In this document: piece by piece, positions 16,424 to 24,980 of the stretch
How positions within the stretch are numbered: the first letter of the stretch is position 1
Layout: every line of letters begins with the position of its first letter
NCBI GenBank assembly: GCA_963205105.1
Contig: CAUJJW010000361.1
Coordinates: 1 to 48,788, forward strand
Length of the DNA: 48,788 nucleotides
Source of the DNA: Verrucomicrobiota bacterium
GTDB lineage: Bacteria > Verrucomicrobiota > Verrucomicrobiia > Limisphaerales > CAIMTB01
Direction: 5' to 3'
Notes under the pieces: generated by a model
What the model was told of the DNA's origin: nothing
The model's database searches: none
Seen by the model: the letters and a program-made list of their open reading frames with translations, nothing else
Made by a program: the position numbers and the translations under genes

Positions 16424-17962
16424 ATGGGGGGCGTGCCCCTTTTCCACCTGGAAGCCTTCGCGGAGCGTGAATGGCGACGATGGAACCGGAATTTGGGCTG
16501 GGGCTGGTTTCCCCGACTCTTGGTGCTGATGTTTGCGGCGGTGTCGGTGGGGGGAGTTCTGGCACTTCAGTTGAAGCGGCAAGAACCTGAGTTGAGCGAT
16601 CTGCTGCAAATGGCGCTCATTTTTGCCTTCGTGTCCCATGGGTGGAGCGTGGGCGGGGTGGTCCGGATTGTGGCGGCGGAGATGGAAGCTGGAACCATGG
16701 AACTGCTGCTGCTGACGCGGATTCGGCCTATCGATCTGATCATTGGGCAGTTTGGATTTGGGTTGTTGGGGTCGTTGGCGTCGGGGGTCGGGTTGATTCC
16801 GTGGCTGTGGTTGGGAGGTTTGAATGCCGGGTGGGGCTGGGGTGAATGGGGGTGGGCTGCCGCGGTGTGGCTGGCGGCAGGCGTGGCGCTGAACGCGCTT
16901 TACCTGGCGATGGCGTCGCTCGGCCGGACGTTGAGTTCTGGCGGGATGGCGGCTTTGGGGGTGGCTTGTCTGCTGTTGAGCACGTTTTGGGTGGTGCCTG
17001 TCCTGGTCGAGAGTCCGACGCTGGCGGAGGTGAAGGATGGCGCGCTTTTGGCCCTCGCCGGCTATGGGGTGGTGTCCGTCCTGGGTCTCACCGTGGCCGG
17101 CTGGAACTTAAGCCGCGCCGTCACTTCAGCGAGCCGGGTCCGGTCGGCGCGGAGGCGAGCCTGGATGGGGGCGCCGAGACGGCCGGGACCGGCTCAGCGT
17201 CGAAAGTTGCTGGAAGGCAATCCGATCGAGTGGCTGGCATCGGCGGGATGTCCCTGGTGGGCCTGGGTTGTGGTGGCAGTGGGGGCCATGGTGCCGCGTT
17301 GGGACGGTAGGGCGACGACTTCGGACATGTTCGCCGCGATGAGCTGGCTGCGGGGCGTGGTCTTGATTCTCCTGGCATTCCAGGCGTACGGGCAGCTGCG
17401 GTATGATCTGCGGGAAGGCACGTGGGAAGCGCTGTTGCGGACGCCGATCACCGTTTCGAATTATGTGATGGGGCACCTGAGGGCGTGGTGGCGTCAGCAG
17501 GGCCCGCTCCTGGCGGTGATTGCGGTGATTCCGGTTGGGTTCGCCCTGTTCGACGATTGGCACGGGGTCACCTGGCGTGAACTCGCTGAATTGTTGGTTG
17601 CCGGGATCTTGTTGACGGGGGCGGATGCTATTCTGGCCAGTATCTGGTTTCTGGGTGCGGCGGTGAAATTCGACGGCGCCTCCTTCCTACTCGCTGCGAT
17701 GTTGTCGGCGGGTATCCTGACCCTGATGCAGTTGTTCCACGCGTTGGGCGGGCTTGGACCGGTTTGGCCGTGGATCTGGGCGGGATTGGCGCTGCTGATT
17801 TTTCTGGCGAGTCGGGAAACGGTTTGTCGCGAGATCACCGAACAGCTGGATCAGGCGGCGGGCCTGGAAGGGAAGAGCTCGATGTGGCCGTGGCCGAAGC
17901 CCGGATGGCCGTCGAGACCCTCGCGCGGGACGCGCGGTCGAAGGGCAGGGGTGATTTCCTGA
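16424..17962 (+). CDS. ABC-2-like multi-pass membrane protein
   Basis: The protein has 512 residues from the ATG at 16424 (the ATG at 16319 is possible, but its extra sequence is Gly/Arg-rich and unlike protein). About twelve hydrophobic spans fall into two halves. Each half contains a cytoplasmic motif like that of ABC-2 permeases: AAEMEAGTMELLLLTRIRPIDLIIG in the first and RYDLREGTWEALLRTPI in the second, both matching the usual E-x-GT-x-E-x-LL-x-TP pattern. That suggests an internal duplication of a permease unit. No ATPase gene lies next to it, so the partner would have to be encoded elsewhere. The substrate is unknown. It converges on moaA. Confidence 0.7.
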   Translation: MGGVPLFHLEAFAEREWRRWNRNLGWGWFPRLLVLMFAAVSVGGVLALQLKRQEPELSDLLQMALIFAFVSHGWSVGGVVRIVAAEMEAGTMELLLLTRIRPIDLIIGQFGFGLLGSLASGVGLIPWLWLGGLNAGWGWGEWGWAAAVWLAAGVALNALYLAMASLGRTLSSGGMAALGVACLLLSTFWVVPVLVESPTLAEVKDGALLALAGYGVVSVLGLTVAGWNLSRAVTSASRVRSARRRAWMGAPRRPGPAQRRKLLEGNPIEWLASAGCPWWAWVVVAVGAMVPRWDGRATTSDMFAAMSWLRGVVLILLAFQAYGQLRYDLREGTWEALLRTPITVSNYVMGHLRAWWRQQGPLLAVIAVIPVGFALFDDWHGVTWRELAELLVAGILLTGADAILASIWFLGAAVKFDGASFLLAAMLSAGILTLMQLFHALGGLGPVWPWIWAGLALLIFLASRETVCREITEQLDQAAGLEGKSSMWPWPKPGWPSRPSRGTRGRRAGVIS

Positions 17963-17982
17963 ACGGGCGAGCGGGCGGCGCG

Positions 17983-19131
17983 TCAGCCACCGATGCAGCT
18001 CATGGTGCGTTCCGGTTGTTCGAAGCCGGCCTCGCCGATGTGGTGGCGTTCCTCTTTGCCGAGCACGACGTGGTGGAGCCACGTAACGATGTCGGGGTCG
18101 GTGACGCCGGAGCGCAGCCTTGCCTTGAGGTCGTGTTCGATGACGCTGAAGAGGCAGGTTCGGATCTGGCCGTCGGCGGTGAGCCGGATGCGATTGCAGT
18201 GGCCGCAAAACGGCTCGGTGACGGGGGCGATGATGCCGATTTCCGCTCCCGGCGAGGTGACATGAGTGTCGTCGAGGCCGGGGTTGGGGGAGGGGATTGG
18301 CACCTGGGCGGTGCCGGTCGAAGGACCAGCGTCCTGGATGGGCTGCCGAAAACGCCAACGGCGCGCGGTTTCGGAGGCGTGGGATGGCTGGGCTGGGACG
18401 AGGTCGAAACGGGCGCGAAGTCGGGCAAGGATTTCACGCCCTGGCACGACGAGGTCCTTGAGCCAGGAACGACCCGAATCGAGAGGCATGAATTCGATGA
18501 ATCGGAGGGACAGGTTTTCGCGGAGCGCGAAGGCGGCGAGGTCCTCGACTTCGTGGTGATTGAGGTCGCGGATGACAACGGCGTTGACCTTGACGGGATC
18601 GAAGCCGAGATCGCGGGCGAGGGCGATGGATTGGAGGACCTCCTGGAGGCCGTCGCGGCCGGTCATGCGGCGGAAATTGGCGGGATCGAGGGAGTCGAGG
18701 CTGAAGGAGACGCGGCGCAGGCCTGCCTTGCGGAGGTCGCGGGCATGTCGGGCGAAATGGAAGCCATTGGTGGTCATGGCCAGATCCTGGATGCCCGGGA
18801 TGGAGGCGAGGCGTTCGACGAGGCGGGGGAGGTCGTTGCGGAGGAGAGGTTCTCCCCCGGTCAGTCGGACTTTGCGAATGCCGAGAGCGACGAAGGTGCG
18901 GGTGACACGTTCGATCTCCTCGAAGGAGAGCAGTTCGTTGCGAGGCTTCCAGGAGCGGAGCAGGGAGCGGCTGGGGGCGGGGTTGGGGTTGCGGGCGGGG
19001 TCGAACTTGCTGCGGTAGAAATTGGCCGCCTCCTCGGTTTCGGGGAGGCAGTAGAGGCAGCGGAAATTGCAGCGGTCGGTGACGCTGATCCGAAGATCAC
19101 CGAGGACCCTGCCGAACGAATCGATGAGCAC
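17983..19131 (-). CDS. moaA: GTP 3',8-cyclase MoaA
   Basis: The protein has 382 residues. The N-terminal radical-SAM cluster is C21-x3-C25-x2-C28 (DRCNFRCLYC), with the TGGEPLLR motif. The C-terminal second 4Fe-4S cluster is C309-x2-C312-x13-C326, and the protein ends in IGG, the conserved MoaA tail needed for function. It catalyses the first step of molybdenum cofactor synthesis, turning GTP into 3',8-cyclo-7,8-dihydro-GTP. It is about 50 residues longer than usual. One insertion of roughly 25 residues follows the first cluster, and another (about residues 265-300, Pro/Ser/Thr-rich) precedes the second cluster. No moaC, moaE or mogA is adjacent. Confidence 0.93.
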   Translation of the reverse strand: MLIDSFGRVLGDLRISVTDRCNFRCLYCLPETEEAANFYRSKFDPARNPNPAPSRSLLRSWKPRNELLSFEEIERVTRTFVALGIRKVRLTGGEPLLRNDLPRLVERLASIPGIQDLAMTTNGFHFARHARDLRKAGLRRVSFSLDSLDPANFRRMTGRDGLQEVLQSIALARDLGFDPVKVNAVVIRDLNHHEVEDLAAFALRENLSLRFIEFMPLDSGRSWLKDLVVPGREILARLRARFDLVPAQPSHASETARRWRFRQPIQDAGPSTGTAQVPIPSPNPGLDDTHVTSPGAEIGIIAPVTEPFCGHCNRIRLTADGQIRTCLFSVIEHDLKARLRSGVTDPDIVTWLHHVVLGKEERHHIGEAGFEQPERTMSCIGG

Positions 19132-19140
19132 GAGGCCGGG

Positions 19141-19959
19141 TTACTTCGGAGCCGCGGTCGCGTTGGTGGCGGCGCCGGAGCGGACATTGACCTCGCCGGA
19201 GCGTTTCAGTTCCACGTCCAGGGACGGGACCTTGCCGGGGGTCGGGGCTGTGGTTGCACTCGCGGCCGGGGCTCCAAACTTCATGTCATTGAGCACCTCG
19301 GCGCCCTTGCGCACGGGTTGGGTCGAGTAGATGCCACGGCGGATCCAGTCGAGGCGGCGTGCGACGTTGAGTTCGTCTTTCAACTTGCGGACCTGATCGC
19401 GGAGGTAGGCGAGGTCGTTGAGCTGTTTTTCGAGGGAAATTTTCTCCTCCTGAAGGCGCTTGAGTTCCCGGGCCAGTTCCTGGCGGTTGCCTTCGGAAGT
19501 GGCCAGACGGCGTTCGGTCTCGTTGATCTTTCCTTCGAGATCCGCGATGGAGGTTTGGAGGTCCCCCATTTGCTTGGTCAGATCGACGTTGCGACCTTCC
19601 AAGGTCGCGATCTGGCCGTCGCGTTTGACGATCTCGTCCTGGGCGGTTTTGGTTTCGGCCTGGGCGGTCCGGGTCTCGGCGCGGGACTTGGCGAGGTCGG
19701 TGTTCAGGGCGGCGATTTCGACCCGGAGGTTTTCGAGGTTCCGCGTCCGGTCGGTGAGATTGGTTTCGAGGGTGGTGTTGACCTTCTTTTGTTCGTCGAG
19801 TTCACGCCGGGTGAGCGTGAGACGGTTGGAGAAATCAACGATGACGATCTCGTTGCTTGTCTGCTGGGCGGCCGCGGAACGTTGTGAGTCGTTCAAGGCA
19901 TAAACCGCCCAGACGAGCGCGGCCACAACCACCACGAGAACGCCTGCGAGCACCTTCAT
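19141..19959 (-). CDS. Membrane-anchored coiled-coil protein
   Basis: The protein has 272 residues from the ATG at 19959. A single N-terminal transmembrane segment (VLAGVLVVVVAALVWAVYAL) could be an uncleaved anchor. It is followed by about 170 residues of strong heptad-repeat coiled coil (from about residue 30 to 200), rich in Glu, Lys, Arg, Leu and Thr. The C-terminal 70 residues are Ala/Thr/Pro-rich with no recognisable fold. Proteins like this are envelope spacers or scaffolds; no specific family is recognised. It lies nine bases upstream of moaA on the same strand and may be co-transcribed, but a functional link is not evident. Confidence 0.75.
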   Translation of the reverse strand: MKVLAGVLVVVVAALVWAVYALNDSQRSAAAQQTSNEIVIVDFSNRLTLTRRELDEQKKVNTTLETNLTDRTRNLENLRVEIAALNTDLAKSRAETRTAQAETKTAQDEIVKRDGQIATLEGRNVDLTKQMGDLQTSIADLEGKINETERRLATSEGNRQELARELKRLQEEKISLEKQLNDLAYLRDQVRKLKDELNVARRLDWIRRGIYSTQPVRKGAEVLNDMKFGAPAASATTAPTPGKVPSLDVELKRSGEVNVRSGAATNATAAPK

Positions 19960-20049
19960 AAGCGGACACTCTGAGCAGGCCCGCGATGTTTGGCAACCTC
20001 GCCGGGCGCCTGCTTGCAAAGGTCGGCGACCCCACTACGGTTGGGGGTC

Positions 20050-20724
20050 ATGGAACTGCCGAAAACGGTGGGGGTGATGATTCTGCCCAGTGTGAATCTG
20101 TTCCCGCATGCGGTCCTGCCGTTGTTCATCTACGAACCGCGGTATCGGCGCATGCTCAAGGACGCCCTCGAAGGCCATCGGATGTTTTGCGTGGCCATGC
20201 AACGCCCGGACAAGACCGACGAAGCACCGGCTCAAGTGGCCGGGTTGGGGGTGATCCGGGCCTCGGTTGAGCATCCGGACGGCACTTCCAACATGATTCT
20301 CCAGGGTGTGACCCGGGTTTCCTTGGGGCGGGTGTTCCGCCGTCGCCCTTATCGGATGCATTCCATCAAGCCCCTCGTGCCGGTTTCGCCGGATTCCACG
20401 CGCATCGACGCCCTCGTCGGCAAGGTCCGGGAGCTGGTCAACGAACGGTTTCGCAAGGGGTTGCCGGGGACCCTGAAGTTTCTTGGCAAGGGCAGCGGCG
20501 CGGGAAAGTCCGATGGAAAATCGGTCGAGAACATTCTGAGATCCATGGCGAACGTGGCCGATGCCAGCGTGCTGGCCGATCTGGTGTCGTGCACGCTCTT
20601 GCCGGACCCGCGCCAGCGCCAGGTCATGCTGGAAACCGTCGATGTGGAGACCCGCCTGCGGTATCTGATCTGCTTCCTGATCAAGGAAGAAGAGGGCGCG
20701 CGCGGCGGGACGGTCGAACCGTGA
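20050..20724 (+). CDS. Lon N-terminal (substrate-binding) domain protein
   Basis: The protein has 224 residues from the ATG at 20050, preceded by a G-rich stretch usable as ribosome-binding site. The N-terminal 190 residues are the Lon substrate-binding (LON) domain: MILPSVNLFPHAVLPLFIYEPRYRRML is the classical opening with the PL-x-IFE-like motif, and GVGxI-type strands follow (GLGVIRASVEHPDG). There is no AAA+ or protease domain, so it is a stand-alone LON domain protein as found in many bacteria. It may recognise unfolded protein segments; no experimental role is established. It is divergent from the coiled-coil gene. Confidence 0.88.
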   Translation: MELPKTVGVMILPSVNLFPHAVLPLFIYEPRYRRMLKDALEGHRMFCVAMQRPDKTDEAPAQVAGLGVIRASVEHPDGTSNMILQGVTRVSLGRVFRRRPYRMHSIKPLVPVSPDSTRIDALVGKVRELVNERFRKGLPGTLKFLGKGSGAGKSDGKSVENILRSMANVADASVLADLVSCTLLPDPRQRQVMLETVDVETRLRYLICFLIKEEEGARGGTVEP

Positions 20725-20736
20725 CCCGGCCCACGG

Positions 20737-21513
20737 TCAGAGGTGTCCGAGAACACGGTAGGCGAGCCATCCCAGCTGCTCGTGCCACCAGAAACTGAAC
20801 ATCGACAAGGCTTCCTCGTCCGGGAAGGCCTTCCAGCCAGGGGAAGGGTCGGGAAAACGGAGCACCTGAAAATCGCAGGCCACGGGGTGCACCAGGACGC
20901 CGGCCTTTTCAAAGGCGGCGACGGACCGACGCATGTGCAGCGCCGAAGTCACCAGCAGGACTCGGGTCCATCCCTGACGATCCATGAGTTCCCGGGTGCG
21001 GTGGGCCTCCTCCCGTGTGGAAACCACGGGTCCGAGGGTGTGCACCGTGGCCGGCGACAGCTTCCAGTCCTGAAACCATCCGCGGATCTGGGTTGAACTG
21101 GGGTTCATCCCCGGCGGTGGTTCAGGCGCGTCGCCGCCGACGACCAGGGCCCTGGCCTTTCCGCGCCGGCACAATTCGAAGCCGGCGATGAGCCGGTCGC
21201 TGGAGCCGGTCAGATCGATGGAAGCGAAATCCGAGCGTGACGCGCGCCAGCCGCCGCCCAGGACCACGACGGCATCGGCTTCGGGGGCGCGATCGAGGGT
21301 GGCATCGACCCAGGGGCGTTCGAGACTGCCGATGAGGGGTGCGGTGAGCCAGGGCTGGCAGAGCAGCCAGAGCAGGACGAAGGCGGTGCCGCATGCCGAG
21401 GCGCCGAGGCGTTGGCGTCGACGGGCGCAGACCAGAGTTGCCACCAGGAGAAGGAGCCAGCCGAAGCCGAACGGATGGACCAACGGCGAGATGAACTTGA
21501 GCAAGCCCGTCAT
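20737..21513 (-). CDS. YdcF/ElyC/SanA-family (DUF218) protein
   Basis: The protein has 258 residues. Two N-terminal transmembrane helices (about residues 10-30 and 38-55) precede a DUF218 domain with the typical blocks: DAVVVLGGGWR, then GFELCRRGKARALVVGG, then the S-T-R-E-E-A motif, then RVLLVTSALHMRRSVAAFEKAGV. The membrane anchor plus this domain matches ElyC rather than cytoplasmic YdcF. ElyC is linked to peptidoglycan precursor and undecaprenyl-carrier metabolism and to envelope integrity. It is convergent with the LON-domain gene (12 bases). Confidence 0.87.
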   Translation of the reverse strand: MTGLLKFISPLVHPFGFGWLLLLVATLVCARRRQRLGASACGTAFVLLWLLCQPWLTAPLIGSLERPWVDATLDRAPEADAVVVLGGGWRASRSDFASIDLTGSSDRLIAGFELCRRGKARALVVGGDAPEPPPGMNPSSTQIRGWFQDWKLSPATVHTLGPVVSTREEAHRTRELMDRQGWTRVLLVTSALHMRRSVAAFEKAGVLVHPVACDFQVLRFPDPSPGWKAFPDEEALSMFSFWWHEQLGWLAYRVLGHL

Positions 21514-21545
21514 GGAGGTGTCCTGCCCGCGTTGAGCCGGAGGAC

Positions 21546-22463
21546 TTAACCCGGCCCGACGGGTGTGGAGGCATGAATCCTGGCGATGTTGGCTTCAATG
21601 CGCGCCAGGTAGGAATTGGGGCCGTCCGGCCAGGGATGATTCAAGTAACGATAGACACCTTCGAACTCGTGGGTGAGCCGGTCCCGGACGTGAAGGTTCC
21701 AGAACGCCGGTGTTTTGCGCACAAGATCCGAGGCGTCCGTGAAGGGCTGGGGCGAGGTGGAATCCGGGTTGTGTCGGGCGGATTCGGCGAATTCGTCGAA
21801 CAGCAGGGGAAGTTTTTCGGGGTAATCGGAAGCGGCCATCTGGCCGAGAAGATCCGCGGTGGCGAGGGCGCAGCCGACCCGGCGATCGACAGGTCGGTCG
21901 AAGGAAAGAGCCCGGACATTCGCGTTGACGCCGGTGCACCGGATCATGCTCTGGATCTCCCGGATGTCGGCGGTGTTGAAACCCTGACGGGAGAGGATGC
22001 GATCCGCGAAGTCGGCGCTGCGCTGCACATGGATCGGCGTGAACTTGGCGCCCGTCCCGAGGGTGTCGCCGCGGGATTTCAGGTATCCGGTGTCGTGGAA
22101 GAGGATGGCGACGAGTCCCAGGCGCACGGCGCGGTCGTCGAGGTGGGGGGCGGAGCCGGACCGGAACCACCCGAGGAGAAGGCGAGCCAGGCAGAGTGTG
22201 CCCTGAAGGGTGTGCTCCTGGTCGTGGTAGCGGGTATCCAGCGGTTCAAAATCAGGGTGGCGGCCGGCGAATGCCTCGCTGACCCAGGCGAAAGTGGTGT
22301 GGATCCACCTGGCGTCCGTCTCGCCGGTGACCGTCTTCCAGGTCTCAGCGCAGACCGGGAGTACCTCCGCGGGTTCCCTGGTGTTCACTTCGGGAGACAC
22401 GACGGACGATAGCCAGAGGGGCGGGGCGGCCCGCAAACGTTTTCCCAAGACCGGATTCTGCAT
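21546..22463 (-). CDS. HD-domain metal-dependent phosphohydrolase
   Basis: The protein has 305 residues from the ATG at 22463, chosen because the preceding open frame is Pro/Ser-rich and overlaps the opposite gene's leader. The HD-domain ligands are visible: YHDQEHT with a His about ten residues after the first (metal ligands), the FHDTGYLK His-Asp pair, then GAKFTPIHVQRS and a later NAD-like region with DRxVGCALATADLLGQMA containing the conserved Asp. Such enzymes remove phosphate from nucleotides or related molecules with divalent metal. The specific substrate is unknown. It lies upstream of the YdcF-type gene in the same direction, 32 bases apart. Confidence 0.82.
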   Translation of the reverse strand: MQNPVLGKRLRAAPPLWLSSVVSPEVNTREPAEVLPVCAETWKTVTGETDARWIHTTFAWVSEAFAGRHPDFEPLDTRYHDQEHTLQGTLCLARLLLGWFRSGSAPHLDDRAVRLGLVAILFHDTGYLKSRGDTLGTGAKFTPIHVQRSADFADRILSRQGFNTADIREIQSMIRCTGVNANVRALSFDRPVDRRVGCALATADLLGQMAASDYPEKLPLLFDEFAESARHNPDSTSPQPFTDASDLVRKTPAFWNLHVRDRLTHEFEGVYRYLNHPWPDGPNSYLARIEANIARIHASTPVGPG

Positions 22464-22573
22464 CGTTTCGTCGCCGACAACCGGATGCGAGCTTGCGCCA
22501 TGGAATGGAAGTGTCGTGCTGGCGGGGAACGATTTGGGTCGGATCCGCATCCGGGGCGGGCTATGCAAGGTCC

Positions 22574-23095
22574 ATGAGCCGTGCATTGCTCGCGTTTGTC
22601 GATGAGGTCTACGAGGACTTGGAACTTTGGTATCCCAAGTTGCGGCTGGAGGAAGCCGGGTATGCCACCCGGATGGCGGCGCCTTCCCTGGAGCCGGTGC
22701 ATGGAAAGCATGGTTATCCGGCCCGTCCCGACCTCCTGATCGCCGACGCGCGTGCCGAGGATTTCGAAGGATTGCTGATTCCGGGTGGTTTCATGCCCGA
22801 TAAACTGCGACGTGACAGCCGGGTTTTGGAACTGACCCGGTCGTTTCATGAAGCCGGCAAGTTGGTGGCCTTCATCTGTCATGGGGGCTGGATTCCCATC
22901 TCCGCGAAGATCCTCCGGGGCCGGCGAGCCACCGGCTCGCGCGGGATCAAGGACGACATCGAGAACGCCGGAGCCATCTGGGTGGATCAACCGGTGGTGG
23001 TGGACGGCAACCTGGTGTCGAGTCGTACACCGCTGGACCTGGCGCCCTTCGCCCGCGCGATGGTGGATTTTCTGCGAAGCCGTTCTAACGATTGA
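22574..23095 (+). CDS. DJ-1/PfpI-family protein
   Basis: The protein has 173 residues, a full-length single-domain member, from the ATG at 22574. The nucleophile elbow is C102-H103-G (FICHGGWIP). The conserved acid is in the early EDLELWYP segment. The C-terminal part has SRTPLDLAPFARAMVDFL, matching the PfpI subgroup (YhbO/YraA-like). Family members act on glyoxal- or methylglyoxal-modified molecules or as stress chaperones; older annotation as intracellular protease is not well supported. It is divergent from the HD-domain gene and lies 45 bases before the ABC exporter gene on the same strand. Confidence 0.9.
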   Translation: MSRALLAFVDEVYEDLELWYPKLRLEEAGYATRMAAPSLEPVHGKHGYPARPDLLIADARAEDFEGLLIPGGFMPDKLRRDSRVLELTRSFHEAGKLVAFICHGGWIPISAKILRGRRATGSRGIKDDIENAGAIWVDQPVVVDGNLVSSRTPLDLAPFARAMVDFLRSRSND

Positions 23096-23140
23096 GCTGC
23101 CGTCGATCCGCCCAGTCCTTGTCTTCGAACCCCAGCCCCG

Positions 23141-24964
23141 ATGTCCCACGCCCACGCCCGTCTTGGTGCTCACACGGATCCGACGTTTCGTTCCGAACCC
23201 CGGCCTGCCCGCGAAGTCATCCGGCGGGTGGCGAAATATCTGAAGCCTTACCGGTGGGCGGCGGTGGGGACGATTGTGTGTGCGGTGGCGTCCCTGGGTT
23301 TTGGGATGTTGTACCCGCGTCTGACGCGGTTGTTGATCGACGACGTGGTGGCGGGTGGGCGGGCGGAATGGTTGACGCCGGCGGCTCTTGGCCTGCTGGG
23401 GGCGTTTTTTTTGCGGGAGTCCTTCAACAGCCTGCGGATCCGGGTCAACAACCGGCTCGAGCAGAACGTGATCTTCGACATGCGCCGGGAGGTCTACGGA
23501 CGACTGCAACGGCTGCCGGTGGCGTGGTTTGACCCGCGCGCGTCCGGGGATTTGATGACCCGGGTGATCGAGGATGTGAACAGCGTGGAGCGTCTTCTGA
23601 TCGACGGGACGGAGCAGGGGACAGTGGCGGTCCTGAGCATTGTGGGTGCGTTGTTCTTCATGTTCGCCTCCAGTCCCATGCTGGCGGGGGTGTCTTTGGT
23701 TCCGTTGCCGGTGCTGGTGGTCGGGGCGCTCTGGTACACGACCACCGCCCACAAGCGTTACCGGCAGCAACGCGAGGCGTCGTCGGCGATGAACGCGCTG
23801 CTCATGGACAACCTCCAGGGCATCCGCCAGGTGAAGGCGTTCGGTCGGCAGGACTACGAGGATGCGAGGTTCAGTCAGCGTGCGGAAGAGTTACGGCAGG
23901 GGACCCTGGTGGTGATGCGGGCCTGGGCTTGGTATTCGCCGGCCATGGAGTTCGCCGGTGCGCTGGGGATCGGGCTGGTTCTGTGGGTTGGCGGCGGGCA
24001 GGTCATCGCCGGGCGCATGGAGATTGGAGAGTTGGTGGCGTTCATGCTCTACGCCGGGATGTTCTTCTATCAGCCGATCGGACGGCTGCACGCGCTGAAT
24101 CAGATGCTGCAATCGGCGCGGGCGGCGGCTGCGCGGGTGTTCGACATTCTGGATGCGCCGACCGAGCGCGCCGAGCGCGGAGGGGTGTTGCGCTGCCCGG
24201 TGAAGGGCGAGGTGGTTTACGAGGATGTGGGCTTCCACTATCCCGGTGGGCGGACGGTGCTGCGGGGTATTTCGTTGCAGGCGATGCCCGGCGAAATGGT
24301 GGCCTTGGTGGGGCCGACGGGTGCGGGAAAGTCCACCCTGGTGAATCTGCTCCCCGCGTTTTATGAGGCGACCTCGGGTCGAATCACGATCGACGGCCAG
24401 GATATCCGGCAGGTGGGGCTGGAACCGTTGCGAGCCGCGATCAGCGTGGTGAGCCAGGAGCCGTTCCTGTTCAACGGCACGCTGCGTGAGAACATCCTGT
24501 ATGGGCGGTTGGACGCCGCCGAACCGGAATTGATCGCCGCGGCGAAGGCGGCCAATTGCCACGATTTCATCAGCCGGCTGCCGGAGGGCTACGACAGCCG
24601 GGTCGGGGAGCGCGGGGTGAAATTGAGTGTGGGGGAGAAGCAGCGGGTGAGCATCGCGCGAGCACTGCTGAAGAACGCGCCCATCCTGATTCTGGATGAA
24701 GCGACCGCGAGCGTGGACACCCAGACCGAACGCCTGATCCAGGAGGCACTGGAACGGCTGATGTCGGGACGGACGAGTTTCGTCATCGCCCACCGCCTGA
24801 GCACGATCCGTTCGGCGAAGCTGATTCTGGTGCTGAAGGCAGGAGAAATCCTCGAACGCGGAACCCATGAATCGCTTCTGGCGGCGAACGGACTGTATGC
24901 GCGGTTGGCTCAGATTCAGAACACAACGACCATCGAGGAAGGATTTGAACGGCTCGGGGTCTGA
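23141..24964 (+). CDS. ABC exporter, fused permease and ATPase (MsbA-like)
   Basis: The protein has 607 residues: an N-terminal six-helix transmembrane domain (about residues 30-330) followed by an ABC ATPase with Walker A G391-PTGAGKS, Q-loop in SVVSQEP, signature LSVGEKQR (495-502; the usual LSGGQ is LSVGE here), Walker B ILILDEA (D519, E520) and the switch His in IAHRLST. It works as a homodimer. Its closest type is MsbA/lipid or multidrug exporters, so lipid A-core flipping is a candidate role, but substrate cannot be read from sequence. The start is the ATG at 23141. The next gene begins 16 bases after the stop. Confidence 0.9.
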   Translation: MSHAHARLGAHTDPTFRSEPRPAREVIRRVAKYLKPYRWAAVGTIVCAVASLGFGMLYPRLTRLLIDDVVAGGRAEWLTPAALGLLGAFFLRESFNSLRIRVNNRLEQNVIFDMRREVYGRLQRLPVAWFDPRASGDLMTRVIEDVNSVERLLIDGTEQGTVAVLSIVGALFFMFASSPMLAGVSLVPLPVLVVGALWYTTTAHKRYRQQREASSAMNALLMDNLQGIRQVKAFGRQDYEDARFSQRAEELRQGTLVVMRAWAWYSPAMEFAGALGIGLVLWVGGGQVIAGRMEIGELVAFMLYAGMFFYQPIGRLHALNQMLQSARAAAARVFDILDAPTERAERGGVLRCPVKGEVVYEDVGFHYPGGRTVLRGISLQAMPGEMVALVGPTGAGKSTLVNLLPAFYEATSGRITIDGQDIRQVGLEPLRAAISVVSQEPFLFNGTLRENILYGRLDAAEPELIAAAKAANCHDFISRLPEGYDSRVGERGVKLSVGEKQRVSIARALLKNAPILILDEATASVDTQTERLIQEALERLMSGRTSFVIAHRLSTIRSAKLILVLKAGEILERGTHESLLAANGLYARLAQIQNTTTIEEGFERLGV

Positions 24965-24980
24965 GGGCTTACTCTGGGGC

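Noticed and set aside
17764..19887. Long rightward open frame of 707 codons
   Set aside because: Antisense to moaA and the coiled-coil gene, both of which have clear family motifs. Its protein is Gly/Asp/Glu-rich and has no domain; it is a shadow caused by high G+C.
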